Origin: Chaunax sp. Z400
Lineage: Eukaryota; Chordata; Actinopteri; Lophiiformes; Chaunacidae
Assembly (NCBI GenBank): GCA_037577475.1
Contig: CM075186.1
Location: forward strand, 3,243,001 to 3,307,000
Direction of reading: 5' to 3'
DNA: 64,000 nt
A program made the position numbers and the translations under genes. Shown one piece after another: positions 34,431 to 47,720 of the stretch. The notes beneath the pieces are model-generated. The model saw only the letters and a list, made by a program, of their open reading frames with translations. It searched no databases and was not told where the DNA came from. Within the stretch, counting starts at the first letter, position 1. Each line of letters begins with the position of its first letter.

Positions 34431-37400
34431 TGAGTGCAAACAAACAGAAGAACTGCGGGGAGAAGGAAGGAAGAGAGGGAGGGAGAGTGGCTTTTACTGA
34501 GAGAGGGAGGAAAGAGAGGAAAGAGAGGGCAATGGGGCCAGAGCTAATAATGCAGGCCTATCGCGGAGTACTTTGGTTTATTCAGTTTATAGGTGAAATG
34601 TTAGAAAGATAAAGTTTTGGTAACTATGATGACGCAACACCAGTTAATAAAATACATTAAATGTAAAATAATTTTCTTCCCCCCACCATTTTTCTTTCTT
34701 TAAAAAATGCTTCACGAGCAAAGTTAACAATCAGGCTGCAAATAAAAGAAGGAAAAAAATAAAAATTTACAGATTAAAAAAAAGGTTGCTGTGACCGGTT
34801 TCTTGTTGGACAAACAAGAGGAGACATTTTTAACCCTTGTGTGGATCTGTGGGAAACGTTTTAAGTGTTTACCAGAAGAACAATGGTGTAATGAATCATT
34901 TTTTAACCCTTATTTTCTCTGAAGAATCAAAGAATATGTAAAATACATGTTTGAATTTTGTGCACCCTCACATTTAATCACACTGTATGTGATGTTTGGG
35001 TCCACAGGGGCCGATGGTGTGATTGTAGTGTGGAAAAGCATAGGTAAAGTCCAATAAAATCCTATCATTGGTTCTCCTCATCTCTTTGGACAACAGACAC
35101 ACACATGATTTTCTGTTCCTACAACTCTGTTCACCATAGTATTCCATAACATACCATAAGTTTATTCTTTCCCATCCGATTCTTTCAGTTCAAAGCAATA
35201 AGAATCAAAATGAATGAAAACCCTATTTCATTTGTATTTTTCAACATAAGCATGACTTATGTGTTGATTTTAAATCATAGCTGTTGGTAAATGTGATCTA
35301 GCAGAGGTCTACATTTCTCACAGCTGAGATAAAGTCGACATCAGTCAAGTATTTATATACAAATTACTATGGCTGTGTTGTTTTAAAAAACCCAGTTATG
35401 TTGTGGGTCCGCCAGAAACGGAGACATGAGGAACAAAACCACCACATAAAGGTTAGGACATTTAAGAGCTGAACGGCCTGATGATGAAGAAAGTGACCTG
35501 TGAGGGCTTTCCATCTTTCCATGGCAGAATAGCTCATGCTCATTTTGAAATAACATGACCAAAATCTGAAGAACGTCGTATTTCAATCATATTTTTATAC
35601 CTAATAAATCCACCAGACCCAATAGTAATATTGTAACGATGCCATGAGTGTCGTATCAAGACACTAATCAGGTTTTATTTTACGTTCCTCTGTACTTTCA
35701 AGGGCTCCTGTCTAATCAGGATCGTATGAAAGAAACACAAGTGAAAAATACTGCTTTGAGAACTCACACAAAAACACCAGAACAATTTCTGTCCGTGTGC
35801 AGCCTTCACTGGACTGAGAGGGTTATTTGTGTGGGTGTTGTATCATTGTGTCTCCATCTCTTTCTCAATCTGAGCAGACAAACCTGAGGACCCCTGCCTC
35901 CATGATGTTTACATGTAGTGGAAAAGGCTACAGATATAACTTTCCAGTCATAATTTTCCCTTTATTAAAAGGGGGCATGTAAATAAACAGAGCAACATTA
36001 ATATCAGTTAATATCTGCTGCGAGATCAAACTGCATGTATTTTAACGAAACGGTTTTTACCTAATGTTGGCACAAACCATAAGTATATGTGCAGACAGAC
36101 ATTTAAAAAACAAATAAATAAATAAATATCAGTTGTGTTTACTGTCGTGTTGGAAGCACTGGGATTATTTCTCATCGGTCGGCTGGATCTCTTGCCCTTC
36201 ACGCCCTTTTAACACGTATACACACAAAGCATTGGTCCATGCAGAGTCATCAGGCGGCCTGATTGCTTCCCATTGGCCCGTTAATGGCCTCCCCACCCAA
36301 ACTAGATGCATTTGCACTGTAAACAACAGGACCATTTCCACCTTTTTTTGTTTTGTTTTGCCATCTGCACCTCAGAGCCAACTGCAAACACACAAAGTCT
36401 TTCAATTGACGACCTGTTGATTTAATAACTCTCCTGCAGATGCAGGAGCTCTAATTACCTGCAGACTGCAGGACAATGAAATAAAATCATCAGATAAGGG
36501 CAAAAGAAACCGCCATAGAGTTGAAGGCCACATCACAGGTGTTGTCAGTCAAGTAATTTTCACCAAAAGTTGCTTTACTAAAAGTCAAGTTATCGTGGAA
36601 AAATATTACTTTGATGAAAGTCACTCATACCGATAGCAGGCGACTTGAGTAATAGTCTTGTATGCATCCAATATTAAACACTACAGTATGAAAGTAATTT
36701 TCTAGCAACATAAGTCGGCGGTAACACTTTGTTACTATGCATCTACTTGGAGGCACAAAATATAACTCATGTATAAGTAATTAGTCATGAATGAGTCGTT
36801 GCTAGTTTGGTGCTGTTCACCATTTGGTTCATTCCTCATGAACAAAGTGGTCAATATGATTGGTTTACAGATTCATTAATAGAGGATCCTCTGTCACCAT
36901 TATTAACTAAACAGTTCTCAGTTCTAAACAGTAATGATTCATCCATTGTTGAATTGTTCCTGATTAGTTTCTCACTGGTTTTCTTAATCATTTAATTAGT
37001 AACTTATCATTAGCTGCCTTTTAGCATTTGATTCAGAGTTACTTGTTAACTAATGGTTAACTAGCAGTTGGTTCCTCATTTCTTCCCTGGAAAATACCCA
37101 AAATTGTGTGTACCTTTATGACAAATGTTAGCAAGTAGCCTATAAAATAAAAAAAGATTTTAAAAATACAAAAAGGTAAATTATGCATGTATTTACATGT
37201 ATGTTCTAAATGATCTGATATTCAGCATTTTTCCAATTACTGCATTCAGTGTTTTTCTGTTATCCAATGGCTGATAGAACAAATAAACTAAAAATGCAGT
37301 CCTTTGTTTACAATGGAACACCACCAGCTGAGCAGGAGAGTGCAGGCAGCCAGCAGAGTCACCTTTCTCCTGCTGGAGACCTTGGGGGTATCGGAGCATT

Positions 37401-39990
37401 TCTGTCAAATCCAGCTGAATGCTAACTAGCTTCTACTCGCAACCAATCAGGATCATAAACAAACTGCCCCCTCCCCCTCATGTGTCAACATCAAACCGAA
37501 CACTCCATCAGATAGCCTCCCGTTGCCCTTACATGAGCTGTGTTGCACTTTTCATGGACCACTTTGCACTTATGAATGAACTGTTGTGCACTTTAAATGT
37601 TTCCTTGAATGGTCTGTGCTGCTAAATGTATTGTTGCTTCTTTGCTTTCACTCGTTGCTCTTTACATGTTTTAGTAGTTTATGTTTTACAGGAGTTTATT
37701 AGGTATGTTTTCTTTCTGTTTCACTACCATGGTGGATTATAACAGTATTTTGTCTTTTTTTATGTTTGCAAAAATAAATGTAGTAGAGTGAAAATTATTT
37801 TAGGTGGGTTTGTTTGTTTATTTAGGTGGGTTTGTTTGTTTATTTAGGTGGGTTTGTTTGTTTGTTTGTTTAGGTGGGTGTGGAAAAACACACAAACATA
37901 TTTGACTTTCTGCTAAATACAAAGATATCTGCATTTGTTTCTGTTGCTCTCAAACATGCACACACTCTAACACTCTAACCCCAGTTCCTATTTGACTTAT
38001 TGTCTATCTGCATGTCTCTGTGTGTTGCATCCCTGCACCAGTGTCCCTGTGTTGTGTTAGCGTATGAAGTCTGCAGCAGCCCCGGCGTTAACTAACCCTA
38101 ACGCCCACCACCCCCCCACAGGCGTGACAAAAGTCCCTCCAAATGGAGCCAAGCTGTTTCTATTCACCTTCAAATGAATTCTGCTGTCTTTCAGCTGACA
38201 CCCTCCTCCCTCACCTCCTCAACCCCCTGTTTGTCACCCTATTCTTCTCCCTTTCCTCCCTCACCTTCTTTTGTCTGTCTTTGTCCTGGTCCTGAAATCT
38301 GTAATCAGTACATATGGCAGAAACTCACATATTAATGATGAAATGTATGGAAATGATGATGAACATTCAGATTTGCTCTGATCGGCCTGATGGAGGTGCC
38401 GGGTGTTGTTATGAGTCCTCATGAATCTCAAAGCACAGTTCAGAAATGAGAAGAACTTGCAGACTTTAGCATTTCCATTCCATTTTCAGAACGTTCTTGT
38501 GTACAATGACAACAAAAAACAATAAAAATCTATTCTTCGTCAAAGAACAAATCACAGACACCTTGGTGAGATGAATGTGGCTGATTGACGCCGACTAACA
38601 AAGGAAGACTGCGTTCAAAAAGCACAGCTTTAGGTGGTAAATAAAAAAGTTCATCGATGATTGAGGGCCGAAGAGATACAAAAGGTAAATTTTCTCATTC
38701 TTCTTCTTAATATTGTTATTTTACACCGATGGAGTTACACTCATCTCTCTGAACACACTGTTTACCACGTAACATGTCACTTCCTGTGAGTCTCCCTGCC
38801 GAATGGAAATGTGTAACCCTGGTAGGAACAAACACAGATGGGTTGATTTTCTCTTGTAATGCCTCAGTTTCTTTAACGCCTCACCTTCTCATTTCCATCT
38901 TCATCCTGTCGCTCTCTTCTCACCCTTCTCTCCAAACATTTCCATTTCCATTGGTTCACATTTCCTTATGGACTGACTTAATGATTGAAGATGAGTGAGA
39001 AGAAGGAGCTTCAGTTACGAGATGACAAAAGGCAGGAGGGTTTAAAGGTCAGAGCCACTTTTCTATTAATTCATTTAAACACCTGCTGGTTCATAGACTC
39101 CAGTTTGCACCTATGTCCTCAAGGTTGCTGTTCAATGCCCAGTAAGCTTCAAACCCTTTTAGAAACATGTGTCTCTCAAAGGTAAGCAGTGTCCGGGATC
39201 ATACAGCAGGACCCGAACCAGTTTCCTACCATTAACTCCCATCATTTCCAACGTGGCCCCTGCAGCACTGCTCCGACCCCACCCTCTGTTCTCATTCAGA
39301 TAATCTTTTCCTCCTCCTTTGCCACCGGCTGCTCGTCTCAGACGGGGAAATCCTTTGTCCTCAAACAAAGACTCCCCACATGCACTAATCAGGTCTGAGG
39401 TTGTGTGTGTCTGCTAATGTGTGCTCATGACATATATTCAGGAAGTCAGTCTGACATGTAAGTGGGCTGCTGTGAGAACGACAGGGAGGCAGACAGAGGC
39501 AGACAATGGGAGTGTCTGCATGCAGGACTGTGTTGCAGAATCCTCATGTTAGCACATGATGCACAGGAAGTATGTTTGTTTTGAGAAGGAAACCATGACT
39601 AAACACAAAAAAATAAAAGAAAGTATCTCACCATTAAGTTCTTTTATTCTCCACTTACATCTGTAATGTGATCTTTCTTTGGACCACTGGGGAAAAAAAA
39701 TCAAGAGTAATTTCATAGCACAGCAAGGCCCGACAGTCCCTTTTAATTCAATTAAACCTTAATCCAAATGGAATTTTTCTCTTTATCCATGTCCTCTTTC
39801 TTCCATGACACATGCCGCACCCTTCCGCTCATTTTCATGATAATCTGTCAAGTAGTTTATGTGTATGTGTACCATACCTTAGTTTAGCAGAGGCTAAGCT
39901 ATATGCTTTTGATAATAGAGGAGCATTGTTTGGTCACCAGACTGTAAACTGTCTCACTTACTACATAAATATATAAATATAAGAGAAGCT
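34431..39990. other. Gene-free stretch upstream of dusp6
   Basis: No exon with recognisable protein similarity was found on either strand. It contains a 22-bp minisatellite near 37800 and short low-complexity runs. The block GCAGGAGCTCTAATTACCTG near 36440-36462, with a homeodomain-type TAATTA core, is a candidate for conserved regulatory sequence, but conservation cannot be judged here. Confidence 0.5.
37799..37884. repeat. 22-bp minisatellite
   Basis: TAGGTGGGTTTGTTTGTTTA repeats with starts at 37801, 37823 and 37845 (period 22), then a longer last unit at 37871. Confidence 0.9.
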
Positions 39991-39995
39991 ATACT

Positions 39996-40506
39996 TGTCA
40001 TGTGTGGTTCAAAAACAGGACCCAAATGCAGACAAAAGCCAGACACAATGTGAAGTTCAGGGATTTAATAAAGAAAAAAACAAACACAAAAAACACACCA
40101 AAATGCAAAATTACAAAACCAAGGACATGGACACAGCAGAGCACAGCAGGGTAACAGAGCCAAACAGGGAATAACAGACAAACGGACACAGACTTAAATA
40201 CACAGGATAACGAGACAATGACACACAGGTGGATCAGGGAGGAGGAGAGAATCAGCCACAGGTGGAAACACAATACAGAGAAGGGAAAACATGAGGAGGA
40301 TAAACTAATCATAAGACAGAGCAAACAAACAGGGAAAGGGAGCAAACTGGAACTACAAACATAGAAGACTAAAACACAGACAGAGGAGCCAAAAGGGTCA
40401 AACAGATCAGAAGAAAACACAGGAAATGCAAAGCAAAAGCACATGGCAGGGAAAATACTTTCAAAATAAAACAAGAAATGGCAACCTAAAAGACTGAACC
40501 ATGACA
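39996..40506 (-). mobile_element. Solo LTR of an LTR retrotransposon
   Basis: The 511-bp element begins TGTCATG and ends CATGACA, with the canonical TG..CA ends. It is flanked by perfect 5-bp target duplications ATACT (39991-39995 and 40507-40511). Read on the minus strand it has a TATTTAA box near mid-element and an ATTAAA poly(A)-type signal toward its end, as expected of an LTR. No gag or pol sequence adjoins it. A 169-codon hydrophobic frame inside is not a plausible gene. It has landed at the tail of the SINE at 40507. Confidence 0.8.
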
Positions 40507-40720
40507 ATACTTTATTGTCCCCGTGGGGAAATTCTCTCTCTGCATTGGACCCATCCCTGAGGAGCAGTGGGCTGTCTTTACGGCGCCCGGGGAGCAGATT
40601 GGGGTTCAGTATCTTTGCTCAAGGATACTTCGACATGCAGACCTGGGGGAAGTGGGGATCGAACCACTGACCTTCTGATAAGTGGACGGCGGCTCTTACC
40701 CCCGAAGCCACAGATGCCCC
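40507..40720 (-). mobile_element. tRNA-derived SINE, fuller copy
   Basis: The reverse complement reads a tRNA-like head (TGTGGCTTCGGGGGTAAGAG), a B box GGTTCGATCC at 40656-40665, TCCTTGAGCAAAGATACTGA, GCTCCCCGGGCGCCGT, and a GGGACAATAAAGTAT tail. The body matches the copy at 7190-7394. The solo LTR interrupts its tail. Confidence 0.8.
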
Positions 40721-41177
40721 AAATATGTGGGTTATTTCTCAAAAAGTCTCAAATATAAACATTTATCACTCAAAAATCCAGTGTTGATTGGACAGATAAA
40801 GGTTGCATGTTAGTATCCTGTGTAAATGGGATTAAAATGTGCCACCAGCAACATCAAGGACGTTGCATCTCGGTCTGGAACAAGGACATCTTCAAACGCT
40901 GATCTTCAGAGGCACAAAACGCAGCACAGCGCAGAGGCAAGACAGTTAAATGTGAAAGCCAAACGTGAAGTACACAAGCAGAAAGTCCACGCAGCATGAA
41001 GATGAGGAGATGTTAGCGATTAAGAACGATTCCTTCCTGGGCTCTCGGTTGCATCTGAGCTTGAGATTAGAGGAGACTAAACATGGGGAGCAGACAGGCT
41101 CCTTCTCTCAGATAACCACATGTTTCCGTCCCATCAGACTGATTCTTATCTGTACAGGGGCAAGGACGCTAACCAGA

Positions 41178-41179
41178 AC

Positions 41180-41219
<40 letters not shown>

Positions 41220-41243
41220 CGCACACACGCACACACACACACA
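41178..41243. repeat. (CA)n microsatellite with GC interruptions
   Basis: About 66 bp of CA with three ACGC interruptions. Confidence 0.95.
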
Positions 41244-41561
41244 GGTGAACAGCAGGCAATGCCTTTGACTCATTATAAGTATCTCTTCAAAGCAGCGTCC
41301 TCTTCTTGTTAGCGCTACGGCTTTGGGGACTGGAAGATGTTACAGAAAAGCTCTAGATTAAAGAAAATTTCTTCTTTTTTTACACTAATGTACAATAAAA
41401 TACAGTTGGAATCCAAAATACAAAGCCTCATGTTGTCCAGTGTGTTTTATTGTTGTGACACCGTATGATTGTTTCAACAGAGACACAGAACCAAAGCATC
41501 GGCAACCAAAACTGGACGTTTCTACGGTCAGAGTGCAGGAAAGCTTCACAAACTGTTCTCA

Positions 41562-41755
41562 GGGGCCGTTTACACGACAACTGTTTCACCCAAAGACGGA
41601 AACCTTTAGTTGCGTTTTGGCCGTCTGTTTACACAAAAACCGGCAGTGAAAACGCAAAGTTTTGCAAACGCCACCCTACCGTTGTCGTGCAAATGGGCAA
41701 AACGCAACTCCACTGAAAACGGTGACATCACCGCCCTGCTTTGCACATGCCTATT
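41562..41755. repeat. Dispersed GTTTACACGACAAC repeat, copy 1
   Basis: Reads GGGGCCGTTTACACGACAAC, then GTTGCGTTTTGGCCGTCTGT and GGGCAAAACGCAACTCCACT. Related copies lie at 48754-48960 and 57319-57437. It resembles a non-autonomous DNA-transposon family common in fish; the superfamily is uncertain. Confidence 0.75.
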
Positions 41756-42196
41756 ACGGTTCCTGGCAATGTTTATTTGCTTTTTCTTTTATTTATCCTT
41801 TTATTTCCTTTATATTTTAAATTGTTCATATATGTTTATGTATTGTTGTTGTTGTTGTTGTATGTGTTGGTTTGCTTATTTGTGTTGATTATAAAAAAAA
41901 AAAAAATCCATACAACCCTTCTCGTCTCTGACTGGTTTCATTGGTTCAAAATTTTGTCGCCAGCTACGAGTGAGGTGTAAAGGACTTTAGAAACTGATCT
42001 GAAAGTGTTGAAGGAAGCTCTCCACGTGTCAGCAGCAGGTATCTACGTCCGTGAGGTGGAGGTTCAGCCCTTGTCTGCAGCTCTGCCAGCTGCCGTCTCC
42101 ACCACCCATCCACAGACCATTCATGTGTTAATTCATCAGAGGCTCATTTACACTTAGCATCACCTCAGGCAGCACACAGGGTGACACATGCAGACA

Positions 42197-42198
<2 letters not shown>

Positions 42199-42284
<86 letters not shown>
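42199..42284. repeat. (CA)n microsatellite
   Basis: About 42 uninterrupted CA units. Confidence 0.97.
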
Positions 42285-42288
<4 letters not shown>

Positions 42289-42289
42289 A

Positions 42290-45200
42290 GTTGGTGCACA
42301 TTTTCCTGTGTTGTGCAAACTTGTATTGTTTTTAAATACACACTCACGCATAGGCAGACACACTTATTCCCATGTGCTGTAAAGGCCAGTTGCTGTGTTT
42401 CTACCTAAAATCAGGGATGTGTGACATTATGCTGGCATTGTTTGGTTTAGTGGATTTTTGATACGGCATTATTGTGGGATCTGTGTTGCCCTTTTTGATC
42501 ACAACCGCCACAGTGAAGACCCTTAATTGTTTCACCACAATGCATGATTTTAAAGAGCATACCAGTGCTCCAGAGGCAAATGAGGCGTTAAGGACAGGAA
42601 GTATTATGGAGGAAGTAGTAACACCTCCATTGCAGTTCCAAGTGGGCTGGGCAGGTACTACAAGGTCACACGAAACATTACAGACCACTGATTGGTCAAT
42701 GCCCAGCATGCACGGAATATCCTGTACAGCACAAATCAATGGCCGCCACACTCCACCAGCCATGCTACTTTAGCAGCTGTAACTTTTTTAATTTTTTTTT
42801 ATTGTGGCCGCTATATATTAATGAGGTGCAGAGTTCCTGTCCTCGATGATGAGAGGATCAAGAGAGGTGTGTGTCGCGTTGAAGACTACGCCACAGCAGT
42901 TTGGAAGTACCATCCCGTAAAAGGAAAACGACCTGCAGAAAAGCAGCTGATACCAAGCTGAGCCACTTCGTGCTGGTGATCCGGAATGTTTAAATTTATA
43001 GGGCTCACGGAAAATTCACTACTATGGGATAACAAGTAATAATAGTAATAATAATAATAATACAGACTTGAAATAAGAAAATTGTAGCTGAAACTGTGCT
43101 GATTCAGTTTGTCTTCAAAAGTTCTTGATTAGATTTGTGAATTATCGTTTTCCTTGAATGACTATCAAACCTATAATGATGCCAATGTGGTTCCATATTC
43201 TAGATGTCGGTTTTCATGGACAAAGAGTCATATTATTATTAATTTCTCTGTTGTGGAGTATTTCTGGAGGTGAGGTTTCTTTTTAATATGTTTTAACACA
43301 TTCACCAGGTTAATGCCAAATTCATCCCACAACACTGGCTGTCCTGAAGTCGCCTGGCGCCAGGATGCCACTTGTTTTGGCAACATGAGAGTATCCTCTG
43401 TTATGGGTGATGGGTCTTACTGAAAAACACAGGAGGGTGTCTTAAATGTGAACAACGATTTTTCTAAATTACATAACATCAACAGTGTGTCTGTAACCTT
43501 TGCGGGGTCAAACTGCCCAAACATTTTCAGTCTGTCTCAATATAAACAGCCAGTTACACAAAGGCCAGAGTCACCTAAAGTTAATATGTAAAGGCAACAA
43601 ATCTTGCTCATTTTCATTGCAACCAATAACGACGATTTGCAGCAACAAGACTGGACGTTTTGCACACTACAATTGTGCAAACCTTTCATGTAAGTTTCAT
43701 GCGATGTCTCTGCACTGCCACCAGCCCTCAGTATGCATTGTTGTGTTTTCCACGAGCAGGTATGGAAAAGTTAAGGTGTTTTGCTGCTGGCTGAAGTGCA
43801 CAGAAACTCCTGCCGCCCTGCACTTTTGACTTCTGTGGTTCTAGTGAAAACAGGAAGCGTCAGACTGAACAGCGTCCTTTGAGAGCGAGTCTGCAAACAA
43901 ACAGATGAGAACAAGCATGAAGAAAACAGGAAGCACTAATGGAGAGGGGATGCAGAGAACTTTTGCAATGCAGAGCTGTGAATGAGTGTGTGTGTGTGTT
44001 GTGTACATGTGTGGTTAGGTGTGTGTCCTTTTTGGTGGTATTTCTATTCTGTAACTCGATTTCAAGCAGGATGAGAATATGAAAGACAGAAAAACATAGA
44101 GCGGAAGAGGGGAAAGGGTTGTCAAAGAGTGATGGAGTTGAGTAACAATTTGTCCGAAATGTTGTCTCTCTTTATGGGTTCGTCTCTGAGATTTCTTCTG
44201 AGGAAGGAGAGAGGGTGCGTCTCAATTTCCAAACAGCTGTGGAGACATTTCCAGACATCAGCCGGTGGAGTAAATCTACAGGCAACCATGAAAACAAGAC
44301 ACTGGACATGTACACACTCGCTGCAGACACCCTGTACACTCTCTGCCTGATCCTGGTTCTGCTTTGTACAGTTACAAAACACTGACTTGAGGTCAGTATA
44401 ATTAAAGACTCAAATATTTGTCATAAAAGCAGTGAGAAGAAGGCTCATATTAGAGACAGGCCCTCATTGCTAATGATCACACAACTACAACTTTATTGTC
44501 ACACCTGTTGTACAAGTACAGTCGTGTATAACCTATGCCTAGGCTCCTTAAAAGACAATTGGTCATCAATTAAAAACCAGAGGTATTTAAAAGTAGATGC
44601 CAACTCTATTTTGTGACCATTTCTGGTAACAATTTTCTTCATTCCAAGCTGGCATGTCATCTGTTGTCTTGATAGCACTGGGATAATAACAGATTCCCAC
44701 AGCTAGTTCAGTTCAACACAATTATCGTATTGTGCAGACGGTCATCAGTCACTACTTCAATGCTGATAGGCTCACATTAAAAGCCTTCCAGGGGCTCAAA
44801 GGGTATCATTTATCCCTTTCCTGGGAGGCTTTTAATGTGAAACATCTGCACAAAGAACTCTCTCAGTCAGTCCATATAGCCTAACTCATTCATTTGTGTT
44901 TTCCACTATTTAATTTTAGTCAACTATGACTTGTAAACCAGCTCCAATTTATATTCATTTCTAGATGATCGTTGGTCTAAAAGTGGTTTGTCATGTACTT
45001 ATTCTGCATCTGCTTGTGTTTATCTGAAACAACCAAACTGGCTTCCTGGCACTTTCTTTTAACTTGATATGACTGAATGAGGCAATTTTCACATGAATAC
45101 ATTTATTTTATTTTAAATTTTTTAAATTTTTTAAATTTTTTTTACAAAATGAGGCTCTTTTGCACCTAAACAGCAAATACTGGCCAAGTCTCAGAGTCTG

Positions 45201-46966
45201 GATTCTGAAATTCTCAACAGCATAAAGGATCATTTGTCAGTGCAGAATGAAGCATAAACATGGTAGACACGTCTTCAGATCGCAACCACAGTGAGATGCA
45301 GTTTGTCTCATCCCTTCCTTAAAAACCTCCAACCAAATTACAAACAGGAAACTGGGGTTGAATGGCACCGGGACATCCTCCTGGTGTTTTTTGATTATTG
45401 GACATTGTCTCTCAGTGTCTTTATGACTTCCTGTTTATGTCAGATCCTGATCTTTCTGTGTAGCAGGGCCACTGTCAAAGCTGATTCTCTGACCAATGAG
45501 TGCAGTTTTTCCACTCCACCATTTAGTATTGCACCTCAACAGAGGTGTAACCAAATTTGGGAAGAAATGAAGTTGTTCTATTGGTACCATCCACAACTGG
45601 AAGTGAAGTATAGAATGAATCATTCTCATGTGTAATGGACCGAAATGAACTGGACACCTTGGTGGAAACGTGGCTCGTAAATAACTCGATTACAACAAGT
45701 AGGTGCCTGTATGGAGAGTCAGAACAAAACACAACAAACTCTGCGTGATAGCAGAGAATGAGGTCTGAGCTTGTTGCATTCCTGCACCGTGTGGCCTCCC
45801 CCTCAGCCTCCAGAACCTCCCAGCAACCTCCTCTCCAAAACACAGAAACCGCACATCAGGAAATGATTCGACTCTTACAAGTTCAGGCAGGAGCCCTTGC
45901 CCCTCGACAGCTGTTTTAGTCCCATACGCACACATAGCAGCACGGATATCTACCCTTGCATGGTCTGATGCTTCCCTTGCAAGTAGGGCTGAAGTATGGG
46001 AGGAATGCAGTAAACACTGGGAAAGGAAGAGGGCCCTGAAGCAGCACGGTAATGACCGCCCAGACGAGGGGATGAAGGGATAGCGAGCAGGATGAGGGCC
46101 ATTATGTGTTTTTGTATTGTTGATTTGCTGGTTGTTGTGTGACCTGAAGCGAGGAGGCCCCTGTAATTAAGCGGCTGTTGCAGTTATTACTATGAGCATC
46201 TGGTTGGTTGGACAAACCAGAGAAGTAAACCTGTGTAAAGACCGGCTGCAGTTGGAGGTGGATGTGTGTGCAAATGACTTTGAAAAGTAGTCAGTGTACA
46301 TTTTCTCCTAATATATCCATGTAGCTTTATGCTGTCCCAGAAAACATTCACAGAGAATAAATGTGTAGAGATACAGACAACAATACAAGTATTTGTTATG
46401 TAAAACCTTGTAAATACACTAAGAGCCGTTTTCCGCAATCGCCGTTTTCCATTGGCGCTCCGAGCCATGCAGAATCGAGCCACTGATTTGTATTTCCATT
46501 CCCAGTTCAACTTCAAATCCATCCCAGTGGGGCCAAAATGTGTCCAGCCCACCTCCAAGCAGGTTGCAGGGATGTCTTACGAACCATAATGAAAAATAAA
46601 CCAGATGGACGACGTCACAAATATACATGACAACAATCCTTAATGTCCCTTAGACACACATCACATTGTGTCCCTGCCAGCCAAAAGTGTGGTGCTGTGG
46701 AGGAATCTCTCAGACGAGACTCAGTTTCACTTGGATTTAATGATAAGTAGGCTGATTTTATAGTGATTTTTTGATTTTCTCACAGCAGGGTTCCTCTTCC
46801 CGCTCCAAGCCCTGCACGCCTTTCAAATCTCATGCTCACCAAACTACAAGATGAATTCCCAGCCTCCGTACCCTTGACACACAACTCTCTGGAGAGTTTT
46901 GGGCGTCTACAGATGTTTAAAAAAAAAAGTAGGTGGTCTGCTCTATGCAGTAAAACAAGTGCTGTG

Positions 46967-46997
<31 letters not shown>

Positions 46998-47609
46998 CTG
47001 GGTCTCCATTGTTCAGATATCTGGACTTGAGTCCATCCAGGACAACAGGCATCGCTCCACTCCACCCATTTGGAACAATTAGCACAAGGCATGACCTTTG
47101 GCCGACGAGCAGTGGGGAAGAAATCAGCTTCGAGGAACTCCGGAAGACACAAAGCCAAGAGTCTTACACGCTTCTAAAGATAAACAATAACTGGGGTTTT
47201 TTGAAGGTGGCCTTTAATTTACTGCCGCTAAGAGGATGTGGTCTCCTTCTCACTGCTCCAAAGTTCAGATCAAACAGCAAAAGGTAATCCGACATCTGAA
47301 ACCAGAGCCGCTGACCTGAGCCGGCCTGCTTGACGTAATCTTGTCACAAACGAACCGAGAGTCTTTTGAATGCTTGTTTTTATGAGATGCCACACTAAAC
47401 AACATGTACTTTAGTGTCATTTTTTGCGTGGTAGTACAGCTACTTTGTTTGTTAAGAGTTCAAAATCTGACTTTTGAAGGTTTGCCACAGCCATACAATC
47501 ATAAGTATAACCAGCAGTGGTACTTTTTGCTACACTTCACTTCAAATCCACATTGTTGGGAGTGGAAATCGCAATACAACAAATAAATAAATAAATTGTT
47601 TATGTATTA
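42290..47609. other. Gene-free stretch
   Basis: Several open frames of 60-150 codons occur, but none shows a known domain, splice continuity or codon bias that I can defend. A miRNA-like hairpin is at 44773-44839. A short (CA)n lies near 46967-46994. Confidence 0.45.
44773..44839. ncRNA. miRNA-precursor-like hairpin (candidate)
   Basis: The arms CACATTAAAAGCCTTCCAGG and CCTGGGAGGCTTTTAATGTG pair over 20 positions, with one G-U wobble on the plus-strand RNA. An inner AAAGGG/CCCTTT helix caps a small TATCATTTAT loop, leaving a 5-nt bulge (GGCTC) in the 5' arm. The 67-nt size and shape fit a pre-miRNA. A miniature inverted-repeat transposon is the alternative. No known miRNA is recognised, and expression is unknown. 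Confidence 0.4.
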
Positions 47610-47720
47610 CATGGGCGGATCCAGAGGAAATCTGACTGATTTTTTGGAGCCTCAAACATTCTGAGAATAAAGTCAGAATTCTGGCTTTTTTCCCCCTGAC
47701 TTTAAAAACAAAAGAACAAA
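47610..47720. mobile_element. Internally deleted hAT-like repeat copy
   Basis: Begins CATGGGCGGATCCAGAGG and then runs through AAATCTGA, GGAGCCTCAAACA and AAAGTCAGAATTCTGGC. This is the order seen in the longer copy at 25564-25880 with the middle missing. Confidence 0.55.

Larger units (their letters stand above)
40721..42200. other. No gene recognised; repeat-rich
   Basis: Apart from the CA arrays at 41178 and 42199 and the dispersed repeat at 41562, I see no coding exon or RNA gene. Confidence 0.5.

Noticed and set aside
39998..40507. 169-codon hydrophobic frame on the minus strand
   Set aside because: It coincides with the solo LTR from edge to edge. The composition (Phe/Cys/Leu/Val from T-rich DNA) is an artefact.
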